A stretch of 64,000 nt of DNA from Gimibacter soli (lineage in GTDB: Bacteria; Pseudomonadota; Alphaproteobacteria; Sphingomonadales; Kordiimonadaceae): assembly GCF_028463845.1 (NCBI RefSeq), contig NZ_CP116805.1, forward strand, positions 1,054,001-1,118,000, given 5' to 3'. A model generated the notes under the pieces. That model worked only from the letters and a program-made list of their open reading frames with translations. It was not told the DNA's origin and made no database searches. The number at the start of each line of letters is the position of its first letter. Position 1 is the first letter of the stretch. The position numbers were made by a program, and so were the translations under genes. Below, one piece after another: positions 34,250 to 42,494 of the stretch.

Positions 34250-35167
34250 ATGACAGCGAGTTTCAGACCCCTTTTTATCGGTGCCGCGGCGGCAAGCCTG
34301 ATGGCTGCCCTGCCGGTGCGTGCCGAAACACATGAGGCATCCTACGAGTTCCGCTGGGGCGGGCTCCTGATCGGTGAAAGCGACGTGCGCCTGACAACCG
34401 ATGAGGACAGCTACAAGATCGAAACGACCTTCCGTACGCGGGGTCTTCTTTCGCTTTTCTCAAAAGGGGAAAGCCGGGCGTCGGCCACCGGCGATATCCT
34501 GCCCGATGGTACGCTGGCGCCTGACCGGTATGTTTCCGAAGGCCGCTGGGGCGGGGACGATTACCGCCGCATGATCCGCTACGACGATACAGGCCGGGTG
34601 GCCGGTATCGAGCAGGACTGGCCGGAAGAATGGCTGAAGGACGACAAGCGCGAGCCCGTGCCCGAAGACCAGCAGACGGGGCCTGATCCCCTGTCGCTGC
34701 TGGTGGCAGCGGTCAGCGGTGCCACCTTGCCGGGCGGCGTGGAAAGCGACCGGGTGTGGCGCAGCTTTGAAGGCCGCAGCGTGATTGATTTCCGGGTGCG
34801 GTGCCTTGACGGCATGGACGAAGTGCCGGAAAGCCGCCACAGCCCGATTGCAGGCGAAGCGGTGGCTTGCGGCCTGACGAGCGAGATCGTGGCCGGCAAG
34901 CCCATCGAGACCGAGAAGGAACGCAAAAAGCGCGAAAAGCGCGAGGCCAAGGAACTGGCCGCCAAGGACCGGGGGCATGACGACGAACGCGATGGCACGC
35001 TGGAGGGCGACCTTCGTGGCCTTCGCCTTTGGCTGCAGCGCGACGAGGTGGCGGGTCTTTGGTTGCCGATCCGGGCGCGCATGCGGTCCGGCTGGGGAAC
35101 GGTGCGGATGATCATGGTGGCGAGTGAAGTCTCCGATTCCGGGGCTGAGTCCGTCGCTTCGCGCTAG
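34250..35167 (+). CDS. exported DUF3108 protein
   Basis: A 305-residue exported protein of the DUF3108 family, whose function is not established. MTASFRPLFIGAAAASLMAALPVRAE is a signal peptide. The beta-rich body begins SYEFRWGGLLIGESDVRLTTDED. About residues 222-246 are a strongly charged helical insert (KERKKREKREAKELAAKDRG) that interrupts the domain, which is unusual. The last part, GLWLPIRARMRSGWGTVRMIM, matches the usual DUF3108 ending. It probably sits in the periplasm and associates with the outer membrane. Single gene, divergent from MaoC. Confidence 0.85.
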   Translation: MTASFRPLFIGAAAASLMAALPVRAETHEASYEFRWGGLLIGESDVRLTTDEDSYKIETTFRTRGLLSLFSKGESRASATGDILPDGTLAPDRYVSEGRWGGDDYRRMIRYDDTGRVAGIEQDWPEEWLKDDKREPVPEDQQTGPDPLSLLVAAVSGATLPGGVESDRVWRSFEGRSVIDFRVRCLDGMDEVPESRHSPIAGEAVACGLTSEIVAGKPIETEKERKKREKREAKELAAKDRGHDDERDGTLEGDLRGLRLWLQRDEVAGLWLPIRARMRSGWGTVRMIMVASEVSDSGAESVASR

Positions 35168-35286
35168 GCGCTAAACTTTCGTCACGAATCTTCACGTCTT
35201 TGTGAATAGGCCGGTCGCTTAACCCCTTGGTTCGCGAACCGGCTGTGGCAGACTGCCGCGCAAGTTTTCAAGTGGGAGGAAATACC

Positions 35287-36582
35287 ATGAAAAAATTGAT
35301 GAAACTGGCCGCCGTCGCCCTGATGGCCGGCGCTTCGACCGCCGCCATGGCGGAAACCACCGTGATCCACGCCGGCGAGCTTCTGGCGGTGCCCGGCAAG
35401 GCGTCCCTGAAGGCGCAGACGCTGGTGATCGAGGACGGCAAGGTGAAAGCCGTGGTTGACGGCTATCAGGATGCCGCCAGCTTCGGTGCCGACGCCAAAT
35501 ATCTGGACCTGAAGGACCGGTTCGTGATGCCGGGCATGATGGACATGCATGTCCACCTGCAGGGCGAACTGGGCGGCGATCGCTACCGCAATCAGGTACT
35601 GCTGTCGAAAGAAGACGTCGGCATGCAGTCGATCATGTATGCCCAGCGTACGCTTGACGCCGGCTTCACCACGGTGCGGGATTGCGGTTCGGATACCGAC
35701 CAGATGTTTGCCTTCCGCGATGCCGTGGAAAAAGGCTGGGTCATGGGGCCGCGCATCATCGCGGCTGGCCATGTGGGTATCACCGGCGGTCATGTTGACG
35801 TGGATGGCATGAACCACGAACTGCTGGACCTGTATACCAACAAGGAAGAGCTTTGCGACGGCGCCGACGATTGCACCCGCGCCACCCGCCACGCCATCAA
35901 ATATGGCGCTGATCTTATCAAGATCGCGTCCACCGGCGGCGTGCTTTCGGATATCGCCACCGGCACCGGCCAGCAGATGACGGACGACGAGATCAAGGCG
36001 GTGGTTGAAGCCGCCCACGCCATGGGCCGCAAGGTGGCAAGCCATGCCCACGCGGCGGCGGGCATCAATGCTGCCCTCCGCGCCGGGGTCGACAGCATCG
36101 AGCATGGCTCCTATGCTGACGATGAAACCTTCAAGCTCTTCAAGAAAACCGGCGCCTATCTGGTGCCGACCCTTCTGGCGGGCCAGACGGTTGTGGACCT
36201 TGCCAACAACACCGATGTCCTCTCCCCCGCACAGGAAGAGAAGGCACTGGCAGTGGGCGAGGCCATGAAGGCCAATATCGGCAAGGCCGTGAAGGCCGGC
36301 GTGAAAATCGCTTACGGCACCGATAGCGGCGTTTCGCACCACGGCGACAACGCGCGCGAAGCCGTGCTGATGGTGGAAGCCGGGATGACCCCGATGCAGG
36401 TGCTGGAATCGGCAACGGTGGCGGCGGCAGACCTGATCGGCAAATCCGACAGCCTCGGCACGCTGGAGCCCGGCAAGGCCGCTGATATCATCGCCACTTC
36501 GGCCAGCCCGCTTGGCGACATCAAGGAACTTCTGGATGTCGACTTCGTCATGAAGGGTGGCAAGGTCGTGAAGCAGAAATAA
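35287..36582 (+). CDS. exported amidohydrolase-family enzyme (prolidase/imidazolonepropionase-like)
   Basis: A 431-residue exported metal-dependent hydrolase. MKKLMKLAAVALMAGASTAAMA is the signal peptide. The metal site begins with His88 and His90 in GMMDMHVHLQG; the carboxylated Lys is likely in ADLIKIASTGG; later ASHAHAAAGINAAL and GTDSGVSHHGDN give the remaining His and Asp. Such enzymes cleave N-acyl or X-Pro dipeptides in the periplasm. GGGAGGAAATACC precedes the ATG at 35287. The upstream region has a dyad TTCAC-N6-GTGAA (35191-35206). A strong terminator follows. Confidence 0.9.
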   Translation: MKKLMKLAAVALMAGASTAAMAETTVIHAGELLAVPGKASLKAQTLVIEDGKVKAVVDGYQDAASFGADAKYLDLKDRFVMPGMMDMHVHLQGELGGDRYRNQVLLSKEDVGMQSIMYAQRTLDAGFTTVRDCGSDTDQMFAFRDAVEKGWVMGPRIIAAGHVGITGGHVDVDGMNHELLDLYTNKEELCDGADDCTRATRHAIKYGADLIKIASTGGVLSDIATGTGQQMTDDEIKAVVEAAHAMGRKVASHAHAAAGINAALRAGVDSIEHGSYADDETFKLFKKTGAYLVPTLLAGQTVVDLANNTDVLSPAQEEKALAVGEAMKANIGKAVKAGVKIAYGTDSGVSHHGDNAREAVLMVEAGMTPMQVLESATVAAADLIGKSDSLGTLEPGKAADIIATSASPLGDIKELLDVDFVMKGGKVVKQK

Positions 36583-36607
36583 GAAGGCATCCGCCTTCGG
36601 AAATCCG

Positions 36608-36643
36608 GCCCCGGCAGGCGCGTGCTTGCCGGGGCTTCTTTTT
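36608..36643 (+). terminator. intrinsic terminator after amidohydrolase gene
   Basis: Stem GCCCCGGCA (36608-36616) with TGCCGGGGC (36627-36635), extended by two or three inner pairs, followed by TTCTTTTT. Confidence 0.88.
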
Positions 36644-36646
36644 GGC

Positions 36647-36697
36647 TTGACGCGTAACTAAATGGTGACATATAAAAACGTCACTAAAAGGTTACAC
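36647..36697 (+). promoter_or_regulatory. sigma-70-like promoter with overlapping repeats (ArsR operator candidate)
   Basis: TTGACG (36647-36652), 17-18 nt, then ATATAA/TATAAA (36670-36676). Overlapping it are two imperfect direct repeats, ACTAAATGGTGAC (36657-36669) and ACTAAAAGGTTAC (36683-36695), and a dyad GTGAC (36665-36669)...GTCAC (36680-36684). The position over the -10 fits repression by the ArsR-type product of the next gene. Confidence 0.55.
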
Positions 36698-36709
36698 ATA
36701 AGGAAAGCC

Positions 36710-37075
36710 ATGTCACAAGCCGCCGATCAAGCCAGCCCCGATGTCTTCGCCGCCGTTGCCGACCCGACGCGGCGGGGGATTGTCGAACTGCTGGCGCTGA
36801 GCGACCGGACGGCGGGAGAACTGGCAGCTGCCTTCCCGGCCCTGTCACGACCAGCCGTTGCCAAGCATATCTCCATCCTGCAGCGCGCGGGACTGGTGGA
36901 AACCCATAGCGTGGGGCGCCAGCGCGTCAACCGCCTGAAGCCCATGGGCCTCAGCGATGTGATCACCTGGACCGAAACGCTGAACCGCTATTGGGACAGC
37001 CGTCTCGATACACTGAAAGCACTCGCAGAAGAGGAAGCACGACATGCAGGACATCGTACGCAAGATCAGGATTGA
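36710..37075 (+). CDS. ArsR-family transcriptional regulator
   Basis: A 121-residue winged-helix repressor of the ArsR/SmtB superfamily. The N-terminus, SPDVFAAVADPTRRGIVELL, and the recognition segment LSRPAVAKHISILQRAGLVE are typical of the branch that controls SRPBCC/AHSA1 genes, and HSVGRQRVNRLKP is the wing. There is no Cys metal site, so metal sensing is unlikely. AGGAAAGCC precedes the ATG at 36710. The 3' end overlaps the first SRPBCC gene by 32 nt, so they are co-transcribed. Confidence 0.9.
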   Translation: MSQAADQASPDVFAAVADPTRRGIVELLALSDRTAGELAAAFPALSRPAVAKHISILQRAGLVETHSVGRQRVNRLKPMGLSDVITWTETLNRYWDSRLDTLKALAEEEARHAGHRTQDQD

Positions 37076-37487
37076 AGCCCCGGTCGAGATCGTCTGGCGC
37101 TATCTGGTGGATGCTGAAAAGCTGCAGCGCTGGCTGATGCGGCTTGAGGGCGAAATCGCGCCGGGCAGATCGTTCCAACTCATCTATGACGGTCCGACGC
37201 CGGATGGCACGACCTGCTTCGTCCATCCTTGCACGGTCACGGAAATGACGCCGCCCACGCGCCTCGCCATGACCTGGACCTACAGCGGCCTTCAGAATGT
37301 CGACACCCTTGTCAGTTTCGATCTGAAGGCCGACGGCGACGCCACCGAACTGACCCTCACCCATGCCGGGTGGGACAAGGTGCCCGAAGCCGTCCGCGCC
37401 GCACAGCATGCCGATTACGACGGCGGCTGGGCCGAAGGGCTTGAGGATCTGGTACGGCAAGTGGCCGCCGACCGCCGGAAAAACTGA
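37044..37487 (+). CDS. SRPBCC/AHSA1-family protein (first of tandem pair)
   Basis: A 147-residue cytoplasmic ligand-binding-fold protein of the AHSA1-like SRPBCC family. It begins QDIVRKIRIEAPVEIVWRYL, then EKLQRWLM and TPDGTTCFVHPCTVTEMTPP, and ends with the helix GGWAEGLEDLVRQVAA. It starts inside the arsR frame (32-nt overlap). It is clearly related to the next gene (MQDIxRKxxIxAPxExVWxYL and TLTHxGW shared), so the pair came from a duplication. Function unknown; such proteins often bind small hydrophobic molecules. Confidence 0.88.
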   Translation: MQDIVRKIRIEAPVEIVWRYLVDAEKLQRWLMRLEGEIAPGRSFQLIYDGPTPDGTTCFVHPCTVTEMTPPTRLAMTWTYSGLQNVDTLVSFDLKADGDATELTLTHAGWDKVPEAVRAAQHADYDGGWAEGLEDLVRQVAADRRKN

Positions 37488-37514
37488 AATCACCTGACAG
37501 CACAGGAAATCATC

Positions 37515-37991
37515 ATGCAGGATATTACACGCAAACTCTGGATCGATGCCCCCATCGAGACCGTCTGGTCATACCTCGCCGACCCCGTGAAGCTGGGGCG
37601 CTGGCTGATGCGGGTCGATGGCCCGCTGAAGGCGGGGGAACGCTTCCGCTTCGTCTATGACGCGACAAAAATCCAGTGCGGGGACGGGGAAGTCGCCTGT
37701 CACGTCAGGGAGATGACGCCGCCCCGCCGGTTCGTCTTCAACTGGACCTTCACCGAGATCGCAGGCGTCGATACCCTGGTGGCAATCGATCTGGCGTCCG
37801 TCAACGGCGGCACCGATCTCACGCTCACCCATTCAGGCTGGGGCGCGGTGGCCGAGGCCGTGCGGGCAGAGCAGGTCGAGAGCCACAGCGACGGCTGGGC
37901 GGAGCATCTGGCGATCATGGAAGAACTGATCACCGGCAAGTCCGTGGTCGGCTGGGAAGACAGGATGCTGGCCGCACTGAAGGCAGGCTGA
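37515..37991 (+). CDS. SRPBCC/AHSA1-family protein (second of tandem pair)
   Basis: A 158-residue paralogue of the preceding gene, sharing the same start (MQDITRKLWIDAPIETVWSYL), the motif LGRWLM and the region LTLTHSGWGAVAEAVRAEQ. The C-terminus is longer (ITGKSVVGWEDRMLAALKAG). It lies 27 nt downstream of the first copy with its own ribosome site. A strong terminator follows, closing the arsR-SRPBCC-SRPBCC operon. The two copies have diverged enough to bind different ligands. Confidence 0.88.
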   Translation: MQDITRKLWIDAPIETVWSYLADPVKLGRWLMRVDGPLKAGERFRFVYDATKIQCGDGEVACHVREMTPPRRFVFNWTFTEIAGVDTLVAIDLASVNGGTDLTLTHSGWGAVAEAVRAEQVESHSDGWAEHLAIMEELITGKSVVGWEDRMLAALKAG

Positions 37992-38010
37992 CAGCGCATC
38001 ATGCCAAAGC

Positions 38011-38040
38011 AAAAGGGCCGGGGAATTTCCCGGCCCTTTT
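38011..38040. terminator. bidirectional intrinsic terminator
   Basis: AAAAGGGCCGGG (38011-38022) pairs with CCCGGCCCTTTT (38029-38040), with one further wobble pair and a short AT loop. It serves the SRPBCC operon on the plus strand and ychF on the minus strand. Confidence 0.92.
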
Positions 38041-38065
38041 CTGTATCGAAAGTCTGTGACTTGCC

Positions 38066-39169
38066 TCAGTTGGCGAAGCGGAAGTGGAGGACGTCGCCGT
38101 CTTTCACCACATATTCCTTGCCTTCAAGGCGCATCTTGCCGGCGTCCTTCGCGCCCGTCTCGCCGTTCAGGGCGATATAATCGTCATAGGCGATGGTTTC
38201 GGCGCGGATGAAGCCTTTCTCGAAATCGGTATGGATCACACCGGCTGCCTGCGGGGCCTTGGTGCCTTTTTCGATGGTCCAGGCGCGGGCTTCTTTCGGG
38301 CCAACGGTGAAGTAGGTGATGAGGTGCAGGAGGTCGTGCCCGGCGCGGATCACGCGGGCAAGGCCCGTTTGGCCAAGGCCGAGGGTCTCGAGGAATTCGG
38401 CTTTTTCGGCTTCATCATCAAGCTGGGCGATTTCGGATTCGACTGCGGCCGAGATCACCACGCACGCCGCACCCTGTGCGTCCGCCATGGCTTTCACCTT
38501 TTCGGAGAACTCATTGCCGGTGGAGGCTGCGTCTTCCTCGACGTTGCATACATAAAGGATCGGCTTGGTGGTCAGAAGCTGCAGCATTTCAAGCGCGCGG
38601 ACTTCGTCCTCGTTCGCGGGTTCCACCTTGCGGGCGGGCTCACCGGCTTCCAGCACCTTGATGGCCTTTTCGATCATCGCCATGGTGACGATGGCTTCCT
38701 TGTCGCCGCCCTTCACCTTGCGGGTGAGGCCGTTGATGCGGCCTTCAAGGCTTTCGAGGTCCGCGAGCATCAGCTCGGTCTCGATCGTCTCGGCGTCGGC
38801 CACGGGGTCAACACGGCCATCAACGTGGGTGATGTCATCGTCTTCGAAGCAGCGCAGCACATGGACGATGGCGTCCACTTCGCGGATGTTGGCGAGGAAC
38901 TGGTTGCCAAGGCCTTCACCTTTCGAGGCACCGCGCACGAGGCCGGCGATATCCACGAACGACAGCTGGGTCGGGATGATTTCCTTGGAGCCTGCGATGG
39001 CGGCAAGCTTATAAAGACGCTCGTCCGGCACCGGCACCTGGCCGACGTTCGGCTCGATGGTGCAGAAGGGATAGTTGGCAGCGGCCGCAGCTGCCGTTGA
39101 GGTCAGCGCGTTGAAAAGGGTCGATTTACCGACGTTCGGCAGGCCGACGATGCCACATTTGAAACCCAT
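38066..39169 (-). CDS. ychF: redox-regulated ATPase/GTPase YchF (Obg-like)
   Basis: A 367-residue P-loop NTPase of the Obg family that binds ribosomes and prefers ATP. Motifs are [18 protein letters not shown] (P-loop, residues about 6-23), [17 protein letters not shown] (G3) and VCNVEEDA, where the NKxD motif is replaced by NVEE as is typical of YchF. The TGS-like C-terminus ([20 protein letters not shown]) is complete. The ATG at 39169 shares one base with the pth stop (TGATG), so it is the last gene of rplY-pth-ychF. Confidence 0.96.
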   Translation of the reverse strand: MGFKCGIVGLPNVGKSTLFNALTSTAAAAAANYPFCTIEPNVGQVPVPDERLYKLAAIAGSKEIIPTQLSFVDIAGLVRGASKGEGLGNQFLANIREVDAIVHVLRCFEDDDITHVDGRVDPVADAETIETELMLADLESLEGRINGLTRKVKGGDKEAIVTMAMIEKAIKVLEAGEPARKVEPANEDEVRALEMLQLLTTKPILYVCNVEEDAASTGNEFSEKVKAMADAQGAACVVISAAVESEIAQLDDEAEKAEFLETLGLGQTGLARVIRAGHDLLHLITYFTVGPKEARAWTIEKGTKAPQAAGVIHTDFEKGFIRAETIAYDDYIALNGETGAKDAGKMRLEGKEYVVKDGDVLHFRFAN

Positions 39170-39861
39170 CACTTGTCTCCGTTCTTGAAGGCCCGGAGTG
39201 CCGCCGCGAGCGGCCCGTCGGGTTGTTCGTGTTTATAGTCTGCCTTGGGCTTCGCCGTCTCGGGCGCCGCTACGGCTTTTTTCTCGGGCTTCGGCGGCTG
39301 CAGGTGACGCGCCACATCGGTCATGAAACGGACCGGGTCGCGCTTTGCCAGCCAGCCGCATTCGGCAGCCACGGCATCCAGAAGCTTGTCGAGCTCGTCT
39401 TCTTCCGCCTTCGCGAAATTGCCAAGCACATGGCCGGTGACCCGTGACTTGTCGCCGGGATGGCCGATGCCAAGGCGCACGCGCATGAAGTCGGCCCCGA
39501 TATGCTGGTCGATCGACCGGATACCGTTGTGGCCTGCGGCCCCACCGCCCGTCTTTACCTTGATCTTGGCAAAGGCGAGGTCCAGCTCGTCATAGAAAAC
39601 CACCACGTCCGCAGGTGTCAGCTTGTAGAAGCGCATGGCTTCGCCCACCGATTGGCCCGAGCGGTTCATGAAGGTTTGCGGCTTGATCGTCAGGATTTTC
39701 TCGCCCCCGATCATGCCTTCCGAAACAAGCGCGTTGAAGCGGGTGCGTTCGGGCGAAAAAACATGGCGGCGGACAATCCTGTCCACCGCCATGAAACCGA
39801 TATTGTGCCGGTGGTTCTGATACTCGCTGCCGGGATTGCCGAGACCGACGAACAGCAGCAT
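39169..39861 (-). CDS. pth: peptidyl-tRNA hydrolase with C-terminal extension
   Basis: It recycles peptidyl-tRNA released from ribosomes. 230 residues. LLFVGLGNPGSEYQNHRHNIGFMAVD holds the catalytic His (in HNIGF) and the Asn, and FYDELDLAFAKIKVKTGGGA and GHNGIRSIDQHIG are typical. The enzyme is usually about 190-200 residues; the extra Lys/Pro-rich tail from about residue 190 (KPEKKAVAAPETAKPKAD, then DGPLAAALRAFKNGDK) is like that seen in other alphaproteobacteria. It lies between rplY and ychF. Confidence 0.96.
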   Translation of the reverse strand: MLLFVGLGNPGSEYQNHRHNIGFMAVDRIVRRHVFSPERTRFNALVSEGMIGGEKILTIKPQTFMNRSGQSVGEAMRFYKLTPADVVVFYDELDLAFAKIKVKTGGGAAGHNGIRSIDQHIGADFMRVRLGIGHPGDKSRVTGHVLGNFAKAEEDELDKLLDAVAAECGWLAKRDPVRFMTDVARHLQPPKPEKKAVAAPETAKPKADYKHEQPDGPLAAALRAFKNGDK

Positions 39862-39903
39862 GAGTCAAAACCCTCCAGCCGGGGTTGCCCCCGCGATCCG
39901 CGA

Positions 39904-40521
39904 TTACTCGCTGGCTTCTTCTTCGCTTTCAGCCGCAGCTTCAGCCGAGCGCATGCCGCTCGGTGCCACGATCGAAACGATGGTGAAGTCGCGGTCGGTA
40001 ATGACCGGGGTGCAGCCTTTCGGCAGCTTCACGGACGATATCTTCGCGGCTTCGCCGATGTCGAGGCCTTCAACCGACACTTCGATGAATTCCGGGATAT
40101 TGTCAGCCGGAACATGGAGGTCGATGTCGTGACGGTTGTGGTTGATGGTGCCGCCACGCTTCAGGCCCGGCGACTTCTCTTCGCCGATCACATGCACGGG
40201 CACGTGAACAACGACGGTCGCGCCTTTGGCGAGACGCAGGAAGTCGATATGCATCGGGACGTCCGAAACGGGGTGCAGCTGCAGGTCGCGCGGCAGAACC
40301 TTGGTTTTCTTGCCGTTCACGTCGATCTCGTAGGTGTGCGACATGAAGCCGCCACGGTTGATCAGACGAACGATCTCGTTCAGGGCAACCTGAATCGACT
40401 CGGGTTCTTTCTTGTCACCGTAAATAACGGCGGGGACCATATTTTCGCGGCGTGCTGCACGGGAGGCTCCCTTGCCAACCCGGTCGCGAGCTTCCGCTTT
40501 CAGCGAAACGATTTGTGCCAT
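39904..40521 (-). CDS. rplY: 50S ribosomal protein L25 (Ctc type)
   Basis: A 205-residue 5S-rRNA-binding ribosomal protein of the long Ctc type. The N-terminal L25 domain (SLKAEARDRVGKGASRAARR; NMVPAVIYGDK) is followed by the C-terminal TL5-like beta domain (GKKTKVLPRDLQLHPVSDV; GVTP-like GCTPVITDRDFT). The tail is acidic (AEAAAESEEEASE). GGAGCT precedes the ATG at 40521. First gene of the rplY-pth-ychF operon, a common alphaproteobacterial order. Confidence 0.96.
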   Translation of the reverse strand: MAQIVSLKAEARDRVGKGASRAARRENMVPAVIYGDKKEPESIQVALNEIVRLINRGGFMSHTYEIDVNGKKTKVLPRDLQLHPVSDVPMHIDFLRLAKGATVVVHVPVHVIGEEKSPGLKRGGTINHNRHDIDLHVPADNIPEFIEVSVEGLDIGEAAKISSVKLPKGCTPVITDRDFTIVSIVAPSGMRSAEAAAESEEEASE

Positions 40522-40778
40522 GGCACTAGCTCCGAATTCGTTGTGCGCATACGGGCCAATCCCGCATACGACCGCCGCTTCCTCCAGGGATGCAAGGGCG
40601 GGTTCCCCGGCCCTTCGGAATGAGGGGACGAGTCGGGGCGCGGTGTATCCCGATTCCGGGCTGAAATCAAGGATAAAGGCCGTGAAACCGGTTGACGGAG
40701 CGGCTTGCGCATGCTTCGTTGCCCGACTGCCGATCGGTAACCCCGGTGTGTGCGGGGACGTTTGGTTGGGGGACTGAC

Positions 40779-41495
40779 GTGTTTGGCGTGTTGAGGCGTC
40801 TTTTTATTGTGCTGGTGTTTGCCAGCCCTGTTGTTGCGGCTGACCCGGCGATTCTCCGGGTTTTTACGCATGGCGAGGGCGTTTACGGCATGGTGCAGCG
40901 CGATGGCACCATCAAGGGGCCGGGGGTAGACCAGCTCGCCTGTGCCTCGGAAAAGCTTGGCATTCCCTACGCCCTTGAAGCGACGTCCATGTCGCGGTCG
41001 GACCGGCTGCAACAGCAAGGCCTGCTCGACATATGGTTCCCGACTTACGATACCGGCGAGCCCCGCCTTGACGGCCGGGTTGTGGGTCATCTTGGTGACA
41101 TGGCAATCTACTGGTATCTCAGGAAAGACAGCGCGCTTCTGCCGGATGACCCCGAATTCTGGGCCAAGGCGCGAATCAGCGCGTTTCCGGGCTCGTATCC
41201 CGACCGTTATATCCGCCGGCGCTCCAATATGGTTGTCAACGGATCGGACGATCCTGATACGATGGTGATCAACCTGATGGCCGGACGGTTTGATGCGTTT
41301 CTGGCGGCTGATATCCGACCGGTCCTGAGCGTGGGGATCGAGCGGCGTGCCGCTGGCCGGGTAGGGCTCATCCTGCATTCAAAGTTGCCGATGCGCTTTG
41401 AAGTATCGCCCGAGTTCGCCGCCGCCCACCCCGGTTTCATGCCACGCCTGAAGGCCGCGTTTGACGCCTGTGTCGACCAAAGTCGGGTGCAGTAA
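40779..41495 (+). CDS. periplasmic solute-binding-like protein (family 3 fold), first of orphan pair
   Basis: About 238 residues. A hydrophobic leader (VFGVLRRLFIVLVFASPVVAAD) suggests export. The body has the outline of an extracellular family 3 binding protein: DGTIKGPGVDQLACASEKLG, then RLQQQGLLDIWFPTYDTGEP and a two-lobe layout. The usual transporter permease and ATPase are absent. I chose the GTG at 40779 because GGGGGA lies 5 nt before it; the frame stays open to 40692. A related protein follows 71 nt on. The ligand is unknown. Confidence 0.65.
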   Translation: MFGVLRRLFIVLVFASPVVAADPAILRVFTHGEGVYGMVQRDGTIKGPGVDQLACASEKLGIPYALEATSMSRSDRLQQQGLLDIWFPTYDTGEPRLDGRVVGHLGDMAIYWYLRKDSALLPDDPEFWAKARISAFPGSYPDRYIRRRSNMVVNGSDDPDTMVINLMAGRFDAFLAADIRPVLSVGIERRAAGRVGLILHSKLPMRFEVSPEFAAAHPGFMPRLKAAFDACVDQSRVQ

Positions 41496-41566
41496 CAGCG
41501 GCCTGTCCTTGATTTGTCAGGCGCTCGGGCCCACATTCAGATCATGTAAGGCTGTACCGGAGTCCA

Positions 41567-42409
41567 ATGCCATTGTCGGCCCTCCGCATCATATTTCTGA
41601 CGCTTCTTTCGCTTGCTGTAGCGCACACCGCCGCTGCGCAAGACGATCATCCCGCGCCGCCCGCCCCCATTCCTGTTGTTGTGGCGGGCTATGAATTCGA
41701 ACCCTATGTCACGGCGTCGGGTGGGCTGACGCCCGATCTTGTCGCCTTCCTCAACGAGGCGCAGGCAACCTACCGGTTCGAGTTTCTCGTGATCCCGGCG
41801 CAGCGCCGCTACCGGATGATGGAAACGGGCAAGGTTGACGTCCTCTTTTTCGAGATGCCACGCTGGGGCTGGGCAGAAAGCGGCGTGGCGGTTGAGGCAA
41901 CCCCCGTTCTGATGAATGACGCCGAAATTTTTGTCGCCCGCCGCGAGCAGGCATCAAACCCAGGCTTCTTTGAGACCATCGCCCACCACCGGATTGCGGC
42001 GGTGCGTGGCTTCCACTATCGATTCGCCGGATTCGAGGCGGATTCGGCAACTTTGACATCGAAATTCGACCTGCAGCTGGTGGATAGCCAACCAGCGGTC
42101 ATGCGCCTGGTGGAAGGCGGTATGGCAGAAGTCGGCATCGTGGCGCGCAGCTTCCTGATCGGCGAGATGCTGCAGCGACCCGCCCTTTTGAATGCCATTC
42201 TGGTCAGTCCCGAGGTCGATCAGATATTTCGCCTGCCAGCGCTGACACGGAAGGACGGGCCGATCAGTGCGGAGGCGCTGACGGCACTTTTGCAGCAGTT
42301 GCATGATGACGGGCGTCTGCCGCATTTCTTTGCCACCCGTGGTCTTGGGCCGCTTTATGTGTGGCCGGGTGATGCTGATGCGAGCCCGAATGGCAGCCCA
42401 ATTCCTTGA
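41567..42409 (+). CDS. periplasmic solute-binding-like protein, second of orphan pair
   Basis: A 280-residue exported protein. MPLSALRIIFLTLLSLAVAHTAAAQ is the signal peptide. IPVVVAGYEFEPYVTASGGLTPDLVAFLNEAQ and RRYRMMETGKVDVLFFEMPRWGW fit family 3 solute-binding proteins. It resembles the preceding protein in outline, and no permease or ATPase lies beside it. It may bind a ligand for a distant transporter or serve as a sensor. The C-terminus is Gly/Pro-rich (PGDADASPNGSPIP). Confidence 0.7.
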   Translation: MPLSALRIIFLTLLSLAVAHTAAAQDDHPAPPAPIPVVVAGYEFEPYVTASGGLTPDLVAFLNEAQATYRFEFLVIPAQRRYRMMETGKVDVLFFEMPRWGWAESGVAVEATPVLMNDAEIFVARREQASNPGFFETIAHHRIAAVRGFHYRFAGFEADSATLTSKFDLQLVDSQPAVMRLVEGGMAEVGIVARSFLIGEMLQRPALLNAILVSPEVDQIFRLPALTRKDGPISAEALTALLQQLHDDGRLPHFFATRGLGPLYVWPGDADASPNGSPIP

Positions 42410-42494
42410 CATGAAAGTCTCTTCCTGTGTCTCCTGACGGGCGACAGCGACGTCCAGCAAGCCGCAAAGGCACGGACGCAGAGAGGAAACAAAC

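Noticed and set aside
35191-35206. TTCAC-N6-GTGAA dyad upstream of the exported amidohydrolase gene.
   Set aside because: Only 5-bp arms and no regulator beside it; too weak to list as an operator.
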